A DNA stretch of 64,000 bases from Streptomyces davaonensis JCM 4913 (GCF_000349325.1 NC_020504.1:8970326-9034325), one strand, 5' to 3'. Counted from the stretch's first letter, positions 51,731-60,771 are shown. The notes: generated by a model not told the origin, from the letters alone. Program-made: numbers and translations.

Positions 51731-52558
51731 TCAGCGTGTGGCGAGGAGTCCGTACAGGAGGGGGATCCGCGGCTCGGGCAGACGCCACCAGCCGGACGGG
51801 CTGCGAACCATGTGCGGCCAGCGCTGCCAGGGCAGCTCATCGCTTTCGCGGAGCCGCCGGACGGTCAGTCCTGCCTCGCTCAACGCGGTGACGACCTCTC
51901 CTATTCCGTGCATCCACTCGAAGCTGTCGGTGGCGCCCTCGACGGCCGGGCCGTCGGTGTAGGTGTGGGTCGCGTCCCGGTGCACGGAACCGCCGCCGCC
52001 CAGGTAGTCGTGCCGGAGCAGCAGCTCGGGACCCTCGCCCGGCGCGGGCTTCGGGCCGAGGGAGTTGAGCAGCGGATGGAACTCGACGAGGTACAACATC
52101 CCGCCGGGGCGCAGCAGTTCGGCCACCACACCGGCCCAGCGCGGCAGGTCCGGCAGATAGCACAGGGCGCCCTTGCCGGTGTACACGACATCGAACCGCT
52201 CCGGTCCGAGGGCCGCCACGGCGTCGTACACGTTCGCCTGCACGTAGGTGATCTCGGCGCCCGCCTTCTCGGCGAGGGCGCGCGCGGCCGTGACGGAGGC
52301 GGCGGAGAAGTCCAGGCCGACCGCGCGGGCCCCGCGCCGGGCGAGGGCGATCGTCTCGGTGCCGAGATGGCACTGGAGGTGCAGCACATCACGTCCGGCC
52401 AGGTCGCCCAGGTCGGTCCACTCGAAGGGCGCGAACCAGCGGGCGGGATCGAGATCCTGGTCGAGCCCGTAGAAGCGGCTGGCGAGGTGGACGGGGGTGC
52501 GGGCGTCCCAGTTCGCCTGGTTCGCCCGCATCAGCCCTGCGTGCTCGTCGATGCCCAT
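51731..52558 (-). CDS. Class I SAM-dependent methyltransferase
   Basis: The protein has 275 residues. LHLQCHLGTETIALARRGA is motif I, GLDFSAASVTAARALAEKAG follows, and FDVVYTGKGALCYLPDLPRW and LLRPGGMLYLVEFHPLL complete the fold. It belongs to the Methyltransf_11/25-like group with unknown substrate. ATG 52558 is used; a TTG four codons upstream is possible. Confidence 0.85.
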   Translation of the reverse strand: MGIDEHAGLMRANQANWDARTPVHLASRFYGLDQDLDPARWFAPFEWTDLGDLAGRDVLHLQCHLGTETIALARRGARAVGLDFSAASVTAARALAEKAGAEITYVQANVYDAVAALGPERFDVVYTGKGALCYLPDLPRWAGVVAELLRPGGMLYLVEFHPLLNSLGPKPAPGEGPELLLRHDYLGGGGSVHRDATHTYTDGPAVEGATDSFEWMHGIGEVVTALSEAGLTVRRLRESDELPWQRWPHMVRSPSGWWRLPEPRIPLLYGLLATR

Positions 52559-52597
52559 GAGGACATCCAACCGCGAACGGACGCGGAACGGGCCGAG

Positions 52598-53020
52598 TCA
52601 CACGGAACGCTTCTGCGCCTCCTCCGCGATCCGGTCGAACTGCTCGCCCATGGCCGCCGCCAGCGCCTGCGCGGCCGACAGCGGGCGGACCATCACCGTG
52701 AACTCGTCGATCAGGCCGTCGTCGTTGACGTGGAGGAAGTCGCAGCCCTGGATCTCCCGGTCGCCCACCCGGGCCTTGAAGACCAGCGCGTGGTCGCGGC
52801 CGCCCACGTCGTTGATCTCGCGGACGTACCGGAAGTCCTCGAAGACCCGCGCCACCCCGTGCAGGATCGCCGCCGTCATCGCCTTGCCGGGGTACGGCTT
52901 GAACACGGCCGGGCTGGTGAAGACGACGTCCTCGGCCAGCAGCGCCTCGGCGGCGTCGAGGTCCCACTTCTCGATGGCCTCACGGAAAGCCCGCATCACA
53001 GCCTCCACAGTCTTCGTCAT
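52598..53020 (-). CDS. SnoaL/NTF2-like protein
   Basis: The protein has 140 residues. The helical start (EAVMRAFREAIEKWDLDAAE), LLAEDVVFTSPAVFKPYPGK and VGDREIQGCDFLHVNDDGLI trace the cone-shaped NTF2-like fold. It may be an isomerase or a ligand-binding protein. It is divergent from the PadR gene, with only 57 bp between, and is a likely PadR target. Confidence 0.82.
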   Translation of the reverse strand: MTKTVEAVMRAFREAIEKWDLDAAEALLAEDVVFTSPAVFKPYPGKAMTAAILHGVARVFEDFRYVREINDVGGRDHALVFKARVGDREIQGCDFLHVNDDGLIDEFTVMVRPLSAAQALAAAMGEQFDRIAEEAQKRSV

Positions 53021-53065
53021 AGTCAATTTGTTGAGTAGGTGCGGAAGAGATTAATCACATCCTGC

Positions 53066-53071
53066 TAGCGT
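53066..53071 (+). promoter_or_regulatory. Leaderless -10 box of padR gene
   Basis: TAGCGT is followed by 6 nt and the ATG at 53078. The short AT-rich gap to the divergent SnoaL-like gene probably also holds the PadR operator. Confidence 0.45.
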
Positions 53072-53077
53072 GTCCAT

Positions 53078-53641
53078 ATGTCTTTGAAGCACGCCGTTCT
53101 CGCCGCCCTCCTGGAGGGGGAGGCCTCGGGTTACGAGCTGTCCAAGCTGTTCGACGTGGCGCTCGCGAACTTCTGGGCCGCGACCCCGCAACAGCTCTAC
53201 CGCGAGCTGGAGCGACTGGCGCAGGACGGACTCGTCCAGGCCCGGGTGGTGCAGCAGGAGCGCCGGCCCAACAAGCGGATGTTCACGCTGACCGAGACCG
53301 GCCGCGAGGAACTGCGCGCCTTCGCCGTCGAGCCGGTCCGGCGGCCCGCCGCGATGCGCGACGAACTGCTGATCAAGATCCAGGCCCTGGACGAGTCGGA
53401 TCCGGCGGCGACCCGCGCCCTCGTCGAGGAGCGCATGTCCTGGGCGCAGGGCAAACTCGCCCGCTACGAGCGGGTCCGGGACCGGCTCCTGGCCGGGCGC
53501 ACCGAGGAGGAGTACCTGCGGGAGACGGACCGCGTGGGGCCGTATCTCACCCTCCAGGCCGGTCTCGCCTACGAGCGGGAGATCCTGCGCTGGTGCGAAC
53601 GCGTCCGCACGGTCGTCGAGCAGCGGGCACCCCTCGGCTGA
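53078..53641 (+). CDS. PadR family regulator
   Basis: The protein has 187 residues. The winged HTH LKHAVLAALLEGEASGYEL, FWAATPQQLYRELERLAQDG and RMFTLTETGREEL is followed by a helical C-terminal domain (PadR type s2). It probably represses itself and the divergent SnoaL-like gene. The transcript looks leaderless. Confidence 0.88.
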   Translation: MSLKHAVLAALLEGEASGYELSKLFDVALANFWAATPQQLYRELERLAQDGLVQARVVQQERRPNKRMFTLTETGREELRAFAVEPVRRPAAMRDELLIKIQALDESDPAATRALVEERMSWAQGKLARYERVRDRLLAGRTEEEYLRETDRVGPYLTLQAGLAYEREILRWCERVRTVVEQRAPLG

Positions 53642-53650
53642 CCCGTCCTC

Positions 53651-53656
53651 TAAGCT
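53651..53656 (+). promoter_or_regulatory. Leaderless -10 box of methyltransferase gene
   Basis: TAAGCT is followed by 7 nt and the ATG at 53664, 9 bp after the padR stop, so the gene has its own start of transcription. Confidence 0.4.
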
Positions 53657-53663
53657 GACGCGG

Positions 53664-54407
53664 ATGTTCAGCCCCGAAGGCCCCTCCCTGCGCGAACTCG
53701 CCGTCCAGGCACTGTCGTCCGTCGAGCGCGGCTACGACCTGCTGGCCCCGAAGTTCGACCACACTCCCTTCCGCACCCCGGACTCGGTGCTCGACGCCGT
53801 CGCCGCGGCACTGGAACGGATGGGCCCCTTCGGCGCCGGACTCGATCTGTGCTGCGGCACGGGCGCCGGGATCCACGTCCTCACACGGGTGTGCCAGGGC
53901 CGGGTCGCCGGGGTCGACTTCAGCGACGGCATGCTCAGGGTCGCGCGCGAGCGTGCCCGCGGCGCCTCCTACGTGCGGGCCGATGTCCGCGCCCTGCCCT
54001 TCGGCCCCGCCTTCGACCTGGTGGTGAGCTTCGGGGCGTTCGGGCACTTCCTGCCGCGCGAACTGCCGGGCCTGTTCGCCCAGGTGCACTCCGTCCTGCG
54101 GCCCGGCGGCGCCTTCGTCTTCCCCGTCGTCGCCCCGCCGCGGCCCGCGTCCTGGGCGTACTGGATGCTGTTCGGCTTCGACGCGGTGATGCGGGTGCGC
54201 AATGCCGTCTGGCGCCCGCCGTTCGTCATGTACTACCGCGCCTTCCGGCTCGGCGAGGTGCGCCGGGAGCTGGAACGGGCCGGTCTGGCCGTGGAGTTGA
54301 CGGCGCTGCCCGAGTTCGGGCAGCGCCGCGACGGCAGTCCCCGGGTCCGGATGGTGATCGCCCGGCGAGCGGAGGATCAGCCGGCCGCCGGGACCGTGAA
54401 CTCGTAG
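53664..54407 (+). CDS. Class I SAM-dependent methyltransferase
   Basis: The protein has 247 residues. AGLDLCCGTGAGIHVLTR is motif I, GVDFSDGMLRVARERARG is motif II, and FDLVVSFGAFGHFLPREL and LRPGGAFVFPVV follow. A hydrophobic stretch (ASWAYWMLFGFDAVM) suggests a membrane-near substrate. The last 31 bp overlap the convergent gntR gene. Confidence 0.85.
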   Translation: MFSPEGPSLRELAVQALSSVERGYDLLAPKFDHTPFRTPDSVLDAVAAALERMGPFGAGLDLCCGTGAGIHVLTRVCQGRVAGVDFSDGMLRVARERARGASYVRADVRALPFGPAFDLVVSFGAFGHFLPRELPGLFAQVHSVLRPGGAFVFPVVAPPRPASWAYWMLFGFDAVMRVRNAVWRPPFVMYYRAFRLGEVRRELERAGLAVELTALPEFGQRRDGSPRVRMVIARRAEDQPAAGTVNS

Positions 54408-55120
54408 ACCAGCGCGTCCTGTCTGGCGTCCACCAGCAGCTCCGTGATCTCCAGGGGGCGGGCGTACTGGTCGTGCACGCGCCGGGTGACCCGCACCGAC
54501 GAGGCGCCCGCCAGCGGGGTGATGGCGTCTCTGTGGTGCAGGGTCAGGCCCGCCTTGCGCATCCAGTCGTAGGCGCGGCGCAACTGGGCCGAGGTCGACC
54601 CGTCGGCGCGCTCCCGGTAGCGGCCCAACTCCTCGACCTCGGCCAGCGCCACGGCCGAGAACGACGTCACGGCCGTACGGCGGCCCTGTCCGTCGGCGCC
54701 CGCGGACTCGTAGCGGTGCACCAGGGTCGGGCGGTGCGGGGCGAGGCCCAGCGCCTGGGCGTGGCCGGGCGGCGGGGCCTCCCAGGCGACCGTCGCCCGG
54801 TCCACGGCGCCCGGATCGGCCGCCCGGGCGCCGACCGGGAAGGTCAGCGCCGCGGGGTTCTCCACCGGCCGGCCGGGCAGCGTGGCGTGGCTGCCGCGCC
54901 GGTCGGTGGCGACCAGGCCGTCGTGCCGCAGCACTTCGAGGGCCTGTCGTACGGTCTCCCTGCTGACCCCGTAGTGCCGCGCCAAGTGCCGTTCGCCCGG
55001 CAGGCGTTCGCCGGGCGGGATCGTCCCGTCGCGCAGCTCGTCGAGCAACTGCGTCGCGATGCGCCAGTAGAGGGGCTGCCCCTCGGTGAGCGGGTGGTCG
55101 TGCGGGGTGGTGCGGGCCAT
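54377..55120 (-). CDS. GntR/HutC (UTRA) family regulator
   Basis: The protein has 247 residues. The winged HTH (YWRIATQLLDELRDGTIPPG; LARHYGVSRETVRQALEVLR) is followed by a UTRA ligand domain (ITPLAGASSVRVTRRVHDQY; PLEITELLVDARQDALVYEF). It is of the DasR-like size and type. AGGAGG precedes the ATG. A dre-like site lies 65 bp upstream, which suggests autoregulation or DasR control; the CE7 esterase gene lies upstream on the same strand. Confidence 0.88.
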   Translation of the reverse strand: MARTTPHDHPLTEGQPLYWRIATQLLDELRDGTIPPGERLPGERHLARHYGVSRETVRQALEVLRHDGLVATDRRGSHATLPGRPVENPAALTFPVGARAADPGAVDRATVAWEAPPPGHAQALGLAPHRPTLVHRYESAGADGQGRRTAVTSFSAVALAEVEELGRYRERADGSTSAQLRRAYDWMRKAGLTLHHRDAITPLAGASSVRVTRRVHDQYARPLEITELLVDARQDALVYEFTVPAAG

Positions 55121-55184
55121 GCCGCGCCTCCTGTTGATGACGTGCCGTAGTCGTGCCGACTCATTGCGCCACCAGATCTAGCAT

Positions 55185-55196
55185 TGGTCTAAACCA
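55185..55196. promoter_or_regulatory. dre-like GntR/HutC operator
   Basis: TGGTCTAAACCA matches the TGGTCTAGACCA core of DasR-type (HutC family) operators with one mismatch. It sits between the CE7 esterase and the gntR genes, upstream of the latter. Confidence 0.55.
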
Positions 55197-55262
55197 CCAG
55201 GGAAGGGTATCGGGCCGGTTCGGCTGAAACTGCCCGCCGAGCACCGTACATCCGGGGCCTCG

Positions 55263-56231
55263 TCAGGCGTACGACCGCAGCCAGCGCAGCTTGGCCGCGG
55301 CGTGGTAAGGGCCGCCGCCCTCATGGTCGTTGAACTCGTACACCTCGATCGCCTTGTCCTCGTGAGCCCAGGCGTTGTAGGCCGCGAAGACGGTCGAGGG
55401 CGGGCACGTCCCGTCCTCCAGGGCGGCCGAGAACAGGGCCGGGGCCCGGCCGCGGGCGGCGAAGTGGACACCGTCGAAGTAGGAGAGCGTGCGCAGCGCG
55501 TCCTCGCCGCGGCCGCGGTGCGTCTTGAGGTAAAGGCCGATCTCGCGGTACGGGTGACGGTCCGTAATGGTGGTCGAGCGCGGGAAGTCGCACAGGAACG
55601 GCACGTCCGGAGCGACGGCCACGAGGTCCGGTACCAGGCCGCCGACGGCGATCGTGATCCCGCCACCCTGGCTGGAACCCAGCGCGACCGTGCGGGAGGC
55701 GTCGGTCAGCGGATGCGAACGGGCCGCCTCCACCGCTCGTACCGCGTCCGTGAACACCCGCCGGTAGTAGTAGTTCTCGGGCGCGTCGATCCCGCGCGTC
55801 ATGAACCCGGGGTACGCGGGCGCCCCGCCCACCGGGTCCGCCGTACCGCCGCCCGCGCCCCAGGCGCTGCCCTGGCCGCGGGTGTCCATCACGAAGTGCG
55901 CCCGCCCCGAGGACGCCCACAGCAGATGCTCGTGCGGCAGTCCGCGCCCGCCGCCGTAGCCGATGAACTCCACCACCAGCGGCAGCGGCTCCTCCGCCGC
56001 GGCGGGGAGCGTCAGCCACCCCTTCACCGGGTGCCCGCCGAACCCGGCGAACGTCACGTCGTACACCGTCACCGTGGACAGGCCCGTCTCGACCGGCTCG
56101 AAGCGGGCGTCCAGGTCGTGCTCACGGGCTTCCAGGAGGGTCTTGGACCAGAACGAGTCGAAGTCCTCGGGAGCGACGGACTCACTGACGTACTCGCGCA
56201 GTTCGTCGAGCGGAAGGTCGAACAGGGCCAT
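55263..56231 (-). CDS. Acetyl xylan esterase / cephalosporin-C deacetylase (CE7)
   Basis: The protein has 322 residues. The CE7 signatures are all present: DTRGQGS (RGQ), the nucleophile in ALGSSQGGGITIA (GxSQGG), and the histidine in FNDHEGGG (HE). It removes acetyl groups from short xylo-oligosaccharides or similar esters, in the cytoplasm (no signal peptide). ATG 56231 has AAAGGCGG upstream; the frame is open for another 100 codons with poor composition and was rejected. Confidence 0.9.
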   Translation of the reverse strand: MALFDLPLDELREYVSESVAPEDFDSFWSKTLLEAREHDLDARFEPVETGLSTVTVYDVTFAGFGGHPVKGWLTLPAAAEEPLPLVVEFIGYGGGRGLPHEHLLWASSGRAHFVMDTRGQGSAWGAGGGTADPVGGAPAYPGFMTRGIDAPENYYYRRVFTDAVRAVEAARSHPLTDASRTVALGSSQGGGITIAVGGLVPDLVAVAPDVPFLCDFPRSTTITDRHPYREIGLYLKTHRGRGEDALRTLSYFDGVHFAARGRAPALFSAALEDGTCPPSTVFAAYNAWAHEDKAIEVYEFNDHEGGGPYHAAAKLRWLRSYA

Positions 56232-56376
56232 GGATGACCGCCTTTGCGAAGAGGACGTGCCGATGATCACAAGGTACGTCAGTGATCGGACCTTTCGCCA
56301 GGTCGGTGCCCTGGTTGCGGGTGCGGCGGCGCCGAGCCGTCTCCGGTGGTCGGACCATTGTCGCGGCCCCGGGGCG

Positions 56377-57132
56377 TCAGCCGAAGCGCTCGATCCGGAT
56401 CCGGTCGACCGGCTGCCCGGCGGCGACGAGGAGCCGCGAGGCGTGCTCGGCGAAGCCGTTGGAGCCGCAGACGTAGGCCTCCCAGCCGCCGGGTGGCTGT
56501 GCGGCGAGCAGCGGCGCCACATGCGCGGCCGACATCCGTCCGACCGGTACACCCTCCGGGGCGCTGCGCGTGAACACCGGCGTCGTCTCCGTGCCGTACT
56601 CCCGCGCGTAGATCAGCTCCTCGGGGCTGCGTGCGGAGACCAGGAGCCGCAGCGGCACGTCCAGGTCGTGGGCGCGGTGGTGGCGGAGCATCGACATCAG
56701 CGGTACGACGCCGGATCCGGCGCCGATCAGCAGCGCGGGCCGGTCCCCGGGCCAGGCGAAGAAGCCGCTCAGCGGGCCGCGCACCTCGACCCGGTCGCCG
56801 GTCCTGGCCCGGGTGTGGAACCAGCCGGAGACCTCGCCGCCCTCGACATGGTCGAGGGTCAGCTCGATGTGCCCGGAGTCGTCGGGCGCGGACGCGAGCG
56901 AGTAGTGGCGCTGGGCCGCGTAGCCGTCCTCGGCGGTCAGCCGGAGCATGAGGTGCTGGCCCGGCAGATGCCCCGCCCAGGCGGGCACCGCGAGCCGCAC
57001 GGTGGCCGAGTGCGGGGTCTCGCGCCGGATCTCGGCGATGGTGGCGGTCTGCCACAGCGTCGCGGTCTGCGTGCTCACCGCGATCCGGCCGGGCACGGCG
57101 AAGCGGGTCGGGGGAGTGAAGGTCTCAGTCAC
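56377..57132 (-). CDS. Ferredoxin-reductase-type FAD/NAD(P) oxidoreductase
   Basis: The protein has 251 residues. An FAD-binding barrel (HLPGQHLMLRL; RHYSLASAPDD, the RxYS flavin motif) is followed by the NAD(P) domain (ALLIGAGSGVVPLMSMLRHH; YVCGSNGFAEHASRLL). The GTG start overlaps the stop of the molybdopterin oxidoreductase gene by 8 bp. It is therefore the likely electron partner of that enzyme. Confidence 0.88.
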   Translation of the reverse strand: MTETFTPPTRFAVPGRIAVSTQTATLWQTATIAEIRRETPHSATVRLAVPAWAGHLPGQHLMLRLTAEDGYAAQRHYSLASAPDDSGHIELTLDHVEGGEVSGWFHTRARTGDRVEVRGPLSGFFAWPGDRPALLIGAGSGVVPLMSMLRHHRAHDLDVPLRLLVSARSPEELIYAREYGTETTPVFTRSAPEGVPVGRMSAAHVAPLLAAQPPGGWEAYVCGSNGFAEHASRLLVAAGQPVDRIRIERFG

Positions 57133-57730
57133 CGGTGTACCGCTGCTCTTCCCAGGGGTTGCCCCGCTCGTGGTAGCCGTTCTGCTCCCAGAATCCCGGC
57201 TCGTCGTGGTCCAGGACCCGCAGACCGGCGATCCACTTCGCGCTCTTCCAGAAGTACAGATGCGGCACCAGCAGCCGCGCCGGGCCACCGTGCTCCGGGG
57301 CCAGCGGCTTCCCGTCGTACTCCCAGGCGATCCACGCCCGACCGCCGGTCAGGTCCGCGAGCGGGAGGTTCGTGGTGTAGCCGGTGTGCGAGTACGCCAC
57401 GACATGGGTGGCCGACTCATGGGGCCGGACCACATCGAGGAAGGCGTCCAGGGAGACACCCCCGAACCGCACCCCGAACTTCGACCAGCTCGTCACACAG
57501 TGGATGTCACCCTCGTACGCCGACCCGGGCAGCGCGTGGGCCTCGTCCCAGGTCCAGGTGCGGGGCTCGGCGACGAGGCCGTCGACGCGGAACGTCCACG
57601 CCTCGGGCGTCAGGTCGGGGGTGACCTCGGCGGACAGGACGGGCCAGTCGTCGCCCGCGTCGTACTGGCCCGGCGGCAGGCCGGGGTTATGGACGCGGGG
57701 GCGCCCGGTGAAGCCTCGGGTGACGTGCAT
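57125..57730 (-). CDS. Sulfite-oxidase-type molybdopterin oxidoreductase
   Basis: The protein has 201 residues. It has the compact Moco-binding domain of the YedY/sulfite-oxidase family: EAWTFRVDGLVAEP, the molybdenum-ligand Cys in EGDIHCVTSWSKFG, THVVAYSHTGYTTNLPLADL, and PEHGGPARLLVPHLYFWKS. There is no Tat signal, so it is probably cytoplasmic. Its physiological substrate is unknown. It is paired with the overlapping reductase gene. Confidence 0.88.
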   Translation of the reverse strand: MHVTRGFTGRPRVHNPGLPPGQYDAGDDWPVLSAEVTPDLTPEAWTFRVDGLVAEPRTWTWDEAHALPGSAYEGDIHCVTSWSKFGVRFGGVSLDAFLDVVRPHESATHVVAYSHTGYTTNLPLADLTGGRAWIAWEYDGKPLAPEHGGPARLLVPHLYFWKSAKWIAGLRVLDHDEPGFWEQNGYHERGNPWEEQRYTGD

Positions 57731-57870
57731 GCGGGGGATGCCTCCAGACCGCCGTGCGCGACGGCCGTGATCAGTACGTTGCGCATTCAACGGTACTGGT
57801 CCGACCGGAGGGGAATAGCCACGGGCCGATCTTGCTTGGCTTCTGTGGCAGCGAAGGAGTGAGGGAACCC

Positions 57871-58581
57871 ATGTCCAAGGCGTACGACCGAGTGCTCGAC
57901 AATCCGGCGCTTGCCGCGCTGACCGGCCCGCACGCCCGGTTCGCCGAGCGGCACGGCCGCGTCCTGCGCTACCCCGTCGAGGTGTCGCCCTGGGTCGCCC
58001 TGCCCGACGAGCCGGACGCCGCGGACTGGGCGGACGTCGCCGCGCTCGCCGGTCCCGGCGGCGAGGCCCTGCTGATCGGGTTCGAGGGCCGCACACCCGA
58101 GGGCTGGGAGACCTTCTTCCGGGTGGAGGGCGTGCAGCTGGTCGGCGAGGACGTGGTCGGCGCGCCCGATCCGAAGGCGGTCCGCCTCGGTCCGGCCGAT
58201 GTGCCCGAGATGCTCGACCTGGTCGCCCGAACCCGCCCGGGACCGTTCCTGCCCCGCACTCTGGAAATGGGCACCTACCTGGGCATACGCCAGGACGGGG
58301 CCCTCGTCGCCATGGCCGGGGAGCGGCTGCGGCCGCCCGGCTGGACGGAGATCAGCGCGGTCTGCACCGACCCCGCCGTCCGCGGCCAGGGGCTTGCCGG
58401 ACGCCTGGTGCGCGCCGTGGCCCACGGCATCCAGGAGCGCGGCGAGACGCCCTTCCTGCACACCGGCGCCGACAACGCAGGCGCGATCCGCCTGTACGAG
58501 GCGCTGGGCTTCCGCCTGCGCCGCAGCACCGTCTTCCTCGGCACCCGGATCCCGGACGACCTGCTGGAGCCGGCGGCCTAA
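57871..58581 (+). CDS. GNAT family N-acetyltransferase
   Basis: The protein has 236 residues. An N-terminal region (about 1-110) of unknown fold is followed by a GNAT domain: VRLGPADVPEMLDLVARTRP, EISAVCTDPAVRGQGLAGRL (acetyl-CoA loop) and NAGAIRLYEALGFRLRR. The substrate is unknown. GAAGGAGTGAGGG precedes the ATG. It is convergent with the marR gene and overlaps it by 4 bp. Confidence 0.88.
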   Translation: MSKAYDRVLDNPALAALTGPHARFAERHGRVLRYPVEVSPWVALPDEPDAADWADVAALAGPGGEALLIGFEGRTPEGWETFFRVEGVQLVGEDVVGAPDPKAVRLGPADVPEMLDLVARTRPGPFLPRTLEMGTYLGIRQDGALVAMAGERLRPPGWTEISAVCTDPAVRGQGLAGRLVRAVAHGIQERGETPFLHTGADNAGAIRLYEALGFRLRRSTVFLGTRIPDDLLEPAA

Positions 58582-59006
58582 CCGGCGTTGTAGCGCACGA
58601 GATACCCGGCGAACCGCTCCAGGTCCTCCTCCGCCCAGTCCGCGAGCCGCTCCCGTACGACCTCCCGCCGCCGCTCGGTGACCTGGGCGAGCAGCCGCCG
58701 CCCGGTGTCCGTGAGATGCAGCAGCTGCACCCGATGGTCGTCCGGGTCCGGGCTCCGCGCGATCAGCTGATCCCGCTCCAGCACGGCCACCTGGCGGCTC
58801 ACGGTCGACTTGTCCAGCGCGTAGTGCGCGGCCAGGTCGGTGGCCCGGCAGCCGCCGCTCTCCTCCAGATGCCCGAGCAGGGTGTACGACACCAGCGACA
58901 GCTCCGGGTGCATACGCCCCGCCGAGGCGCGGGCGCGGCGGGCGAAGGCCGTCATCTCGCGCTGGATGACCTCCACGGCTGTGTCCGAAACATCCCCTGT
59001 GGTCAT
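58578..59006 (-). CDS. MarR family regulator
   Basis: The protein has 142 residues with a MarR fold: LSLVSYTLLGHLEESGGCRA, HYALDKSTVSRQVAVLERDQ and the wing PDPDDHRVQLLHLTDTG. It has a leaderless-type promoter overlapping an inverted repeat, consistent with autoregulation. A structural target gene is not evident. Confidence 0.87.
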   Translation of the reverse strand: MTTGDVSDTAVEVIQREMTAFARRARASAGRMHPELSLVSYTLLGHLEESGGCRATDLAAHYALDKSTVSRQVAVLERDQLIARSPDPDDHRVQLLHLTDTGRRLLAQVTERRREVVRERLADWAEEDLERFAGYLVRYNAG

Positions 59007-59007
59007 G

Positions 59008-59022
59008 GTTGCAGAGTACAAC
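59008..59022. promoter_or_regulatory. MarR operator overlapping leaderless -10
   Basis: GTTGCAGAGTACAAC has 4-bp inverted arms (GTTG/CAAC). On the minus strand it contains TACTCT, 6 nt before the ATG at 59006. A repressor bound here would cover the -10 box. Confidence 0.45.
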
Positions 59023-59207
59023 TCCCGGGCGGGGCTGGATCACTGGGGTACGCTGATCGCCCGTTCGTGGATCGTCCCGGACGTGTCGAGCCGAGGGGGT
59101 GAGACCCATTACCGCTGTGTCAGGTCGGGTGCTCATCCCGCGAGTCGGTGCGGTCGCCGGTCGTCGGTGACCGTGGGAGCGCCCTTCGAATCGCGAAAGG
59201 CCCCCCT

Positions 59208-59990
59208 TTGTCTTCCCCTTCTCTTTCCCGTGACGCCGTCGTGGACGCGCTGCGTGCCGCCGGCTGTGTCTTCGCCGAGGACGAGGCGCGGTTGCTGATG
59301 ACCGCCGCCGCCTCGCCGGCGGAGCTCGCCGCCATGGTGGACCGGCGCGCGGCCGGTCGGCCCCTCGAACTCGTCCTCGGCTGGGCCGAGTTCCGGGGCT
59401 TGCGGATCGCCGTGGAACCCGGCGTGTTCGTGCCCCGCCGCCGTACCGAGTTCCTCGTCGAGCAGGCCCTCGCCCAAGTCCCGGACGCCTGCGTGGTGGT
59501 GGACCTGTGCTGCGGCTCGGGCGCCGTCGGCGCCGCCCTGGCCGCCGCGCTGGGCCAGGTCGAACTGCACGCCGCGGACATCGACCCGGCCGCGGTGCGC
59601 TGCGCCCGCCGTAACGTCGCCGCCCATGGTGGACGGGTGCACACGGGCGACCTGTTCCGGGCGCTGCCCGCGGCCCTGCGTGGGCGGGTCGACATCCTCG
59701 CCGCCAACGTCCCCTATGTGCCCAGCGGAGAGGTCCCCCTCCTGCCCGCCGAGGCACGCGACCATGAACCGCTGACCGCGCTCGACGGCGGTGCCGACGG
59801 ACTCGACCTGCTGCGCCGGGTCGCCGCCGAGGCCGGGAACTGGCTGGCCCCGGGCGGCTGTCTGCTGGTCGAGACGAGTGAGCGGCAGACAGCGGCCGCC
59901 GTTGACGCGTTCCGCCGGGGCGGGCTGACACCGCGTCCGGTGGTGTGCGAAGAGCGGTACGCGCAGGTCGTGTTGGGGACGGTGGGGTAG
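59208..59990 (+). CDS. PrmC-like protein-glutamine N5-methyltransferase homologue
   Basis: The protein has 260 residues. The N-terminal helical domain ends in RPLELVLGWAEFRGLRIAV (PrmC-like), followed by VFVPRRRTEFLVEQAL, VVDLCCGSGAVGAALAAALG (SAM motif I) and the substrate motif AANVPYVPSGE, where NPPY is changed to NVPY. It probably methylates a glutamine or another amide in a protein. TTG 59208 is chosen because AAAGG lies 6 nt upstream; a longer start at 59148 is possible. Confidence 0.82.
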   Translation: MSSPSLSRDAVVDALRAAGCVFAEDEARLLMTAAASPAELAAMVDRRAAGRPLELVLGWAEFRGLRIAVEPGVFVPRRRTEFLVEQALAQVPDACVVVDLCCGSGAVGAALAAALGQVELHAADIDPAAVRCARRNVAAHGGRVHTGDLFRALPAALRGRVDILAANVPYVPSGEVPLLPAEARDHEPLTALDGGADGLDLLRRVAAEAGNWLAPGGCLLVETSERQTAAAVDAFRRGGLTPRPVVCEERYAQVVLGTVG

Positions 59991-60019
59991 GCGGTTCGTG
60001 AGGGGACGGTGTCGTCGGG

Positions 60020-60682
60020 TCAGGCCGCCGTGTCGTGCCAGGGCAGGGCGTGCCGTGGCCCGTCATCGCCGTCGCGCCACGGCAGCCTGTCGCGCCGCTC
60101 GTCGAAGTCCGGCTTCTCCCAGGTGCCCGCGAGGACGTGGTCGGCGGTCCGCTCGCCGTCGTCGGAGCGGGTACCGGCCAGGTACACCTCGTCCCCCTCC
60201 TTCAGCCCGTCGGAGTCGCCGTCCTGATGGACCCTGGTGTCGTCCTCGACCGTCCAGGTCCACTCGGCGCCGTCCTCGCTGCGCACGGTGACCTGCTCGC
60301 CGTCGACTTCCTGGACGGTGCCGCGCTGCCAGACGCGGACGATCCACTCGTCGTCGTCCCCGTCCCGCACCGTGGACTCGCCGTGCACACCGGCCCCGCC
60401 CGGCCCGAACCACGGGCCGCGGTGGTGGCGTTCACCGGGCCGGTCGGGGGCGTCCGACGATGCTGACGCGGAGGGCGCCGTAGAGCCTTCGCCGCCGTCC
60501 GAGCCGGCGGCGTAGGCGACGGTGCCGCCGAGGGCGAGGACGGCGATGGTGGTCGCCGCGGTGATGGTGCGGGTCCGGCTGGACAGTCGTCGCCACGGTG
60601 CGCGCGGCCGCTCGCCGTCCGGCCCGTTCGCGAGGACCTCCCCAGGGGCGGCGGTGGGTTCCTGGTCCGGATCGTGAGTCAT
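60020..60682 (-). CDS. Membrane-anchored DUF5666-like protein
   Basis: The protein has 220 residues. A cytoplasmic basic N-terminus and one membrane helix (TITAATTIAVLALGGTVAYA) are followed by a Ser/Ala-rich linker. The external domain has a small beta-barrel pattern: QRGTVQEVDGEQVTVRSEDG, WTWTVEDDTRVHQDGDSDG, LKEGDEVYLAGTRSDDG. The function is unknown. GAGGGAG lies upstream of the ATG at 60682. Confidence 0.75.
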   Translation of the reverse strand: MTHDPDQEPTAAPGEVLANGPDGERPRAPWRRLSSRTRTITAATTIAVLALGGTVAYAAGSDGGEGSTAPSASASSDAPDRPGERHHRGPWFGPGGAGVHGESTVRDGDDDEWIVRVWQRGTVQEVDGEQVTVRSEDGAEWTWTVEDDTRVHQDGDSDGLKEGDEVYLAGTRSDDGERTADHVLAGTWEKPDFDERRDRLPWRDGDDGPRHALPWHDTAA

Positions 60683-60771
60683 GGCTCGCTCCCTCGGCCA
60701 CGGCGGCCCGGCCGTCCGGGGCCACGCCTTGCTGTGATTGTCGGAGGAGAGCGGTAAGAAGCCGGTAACGA

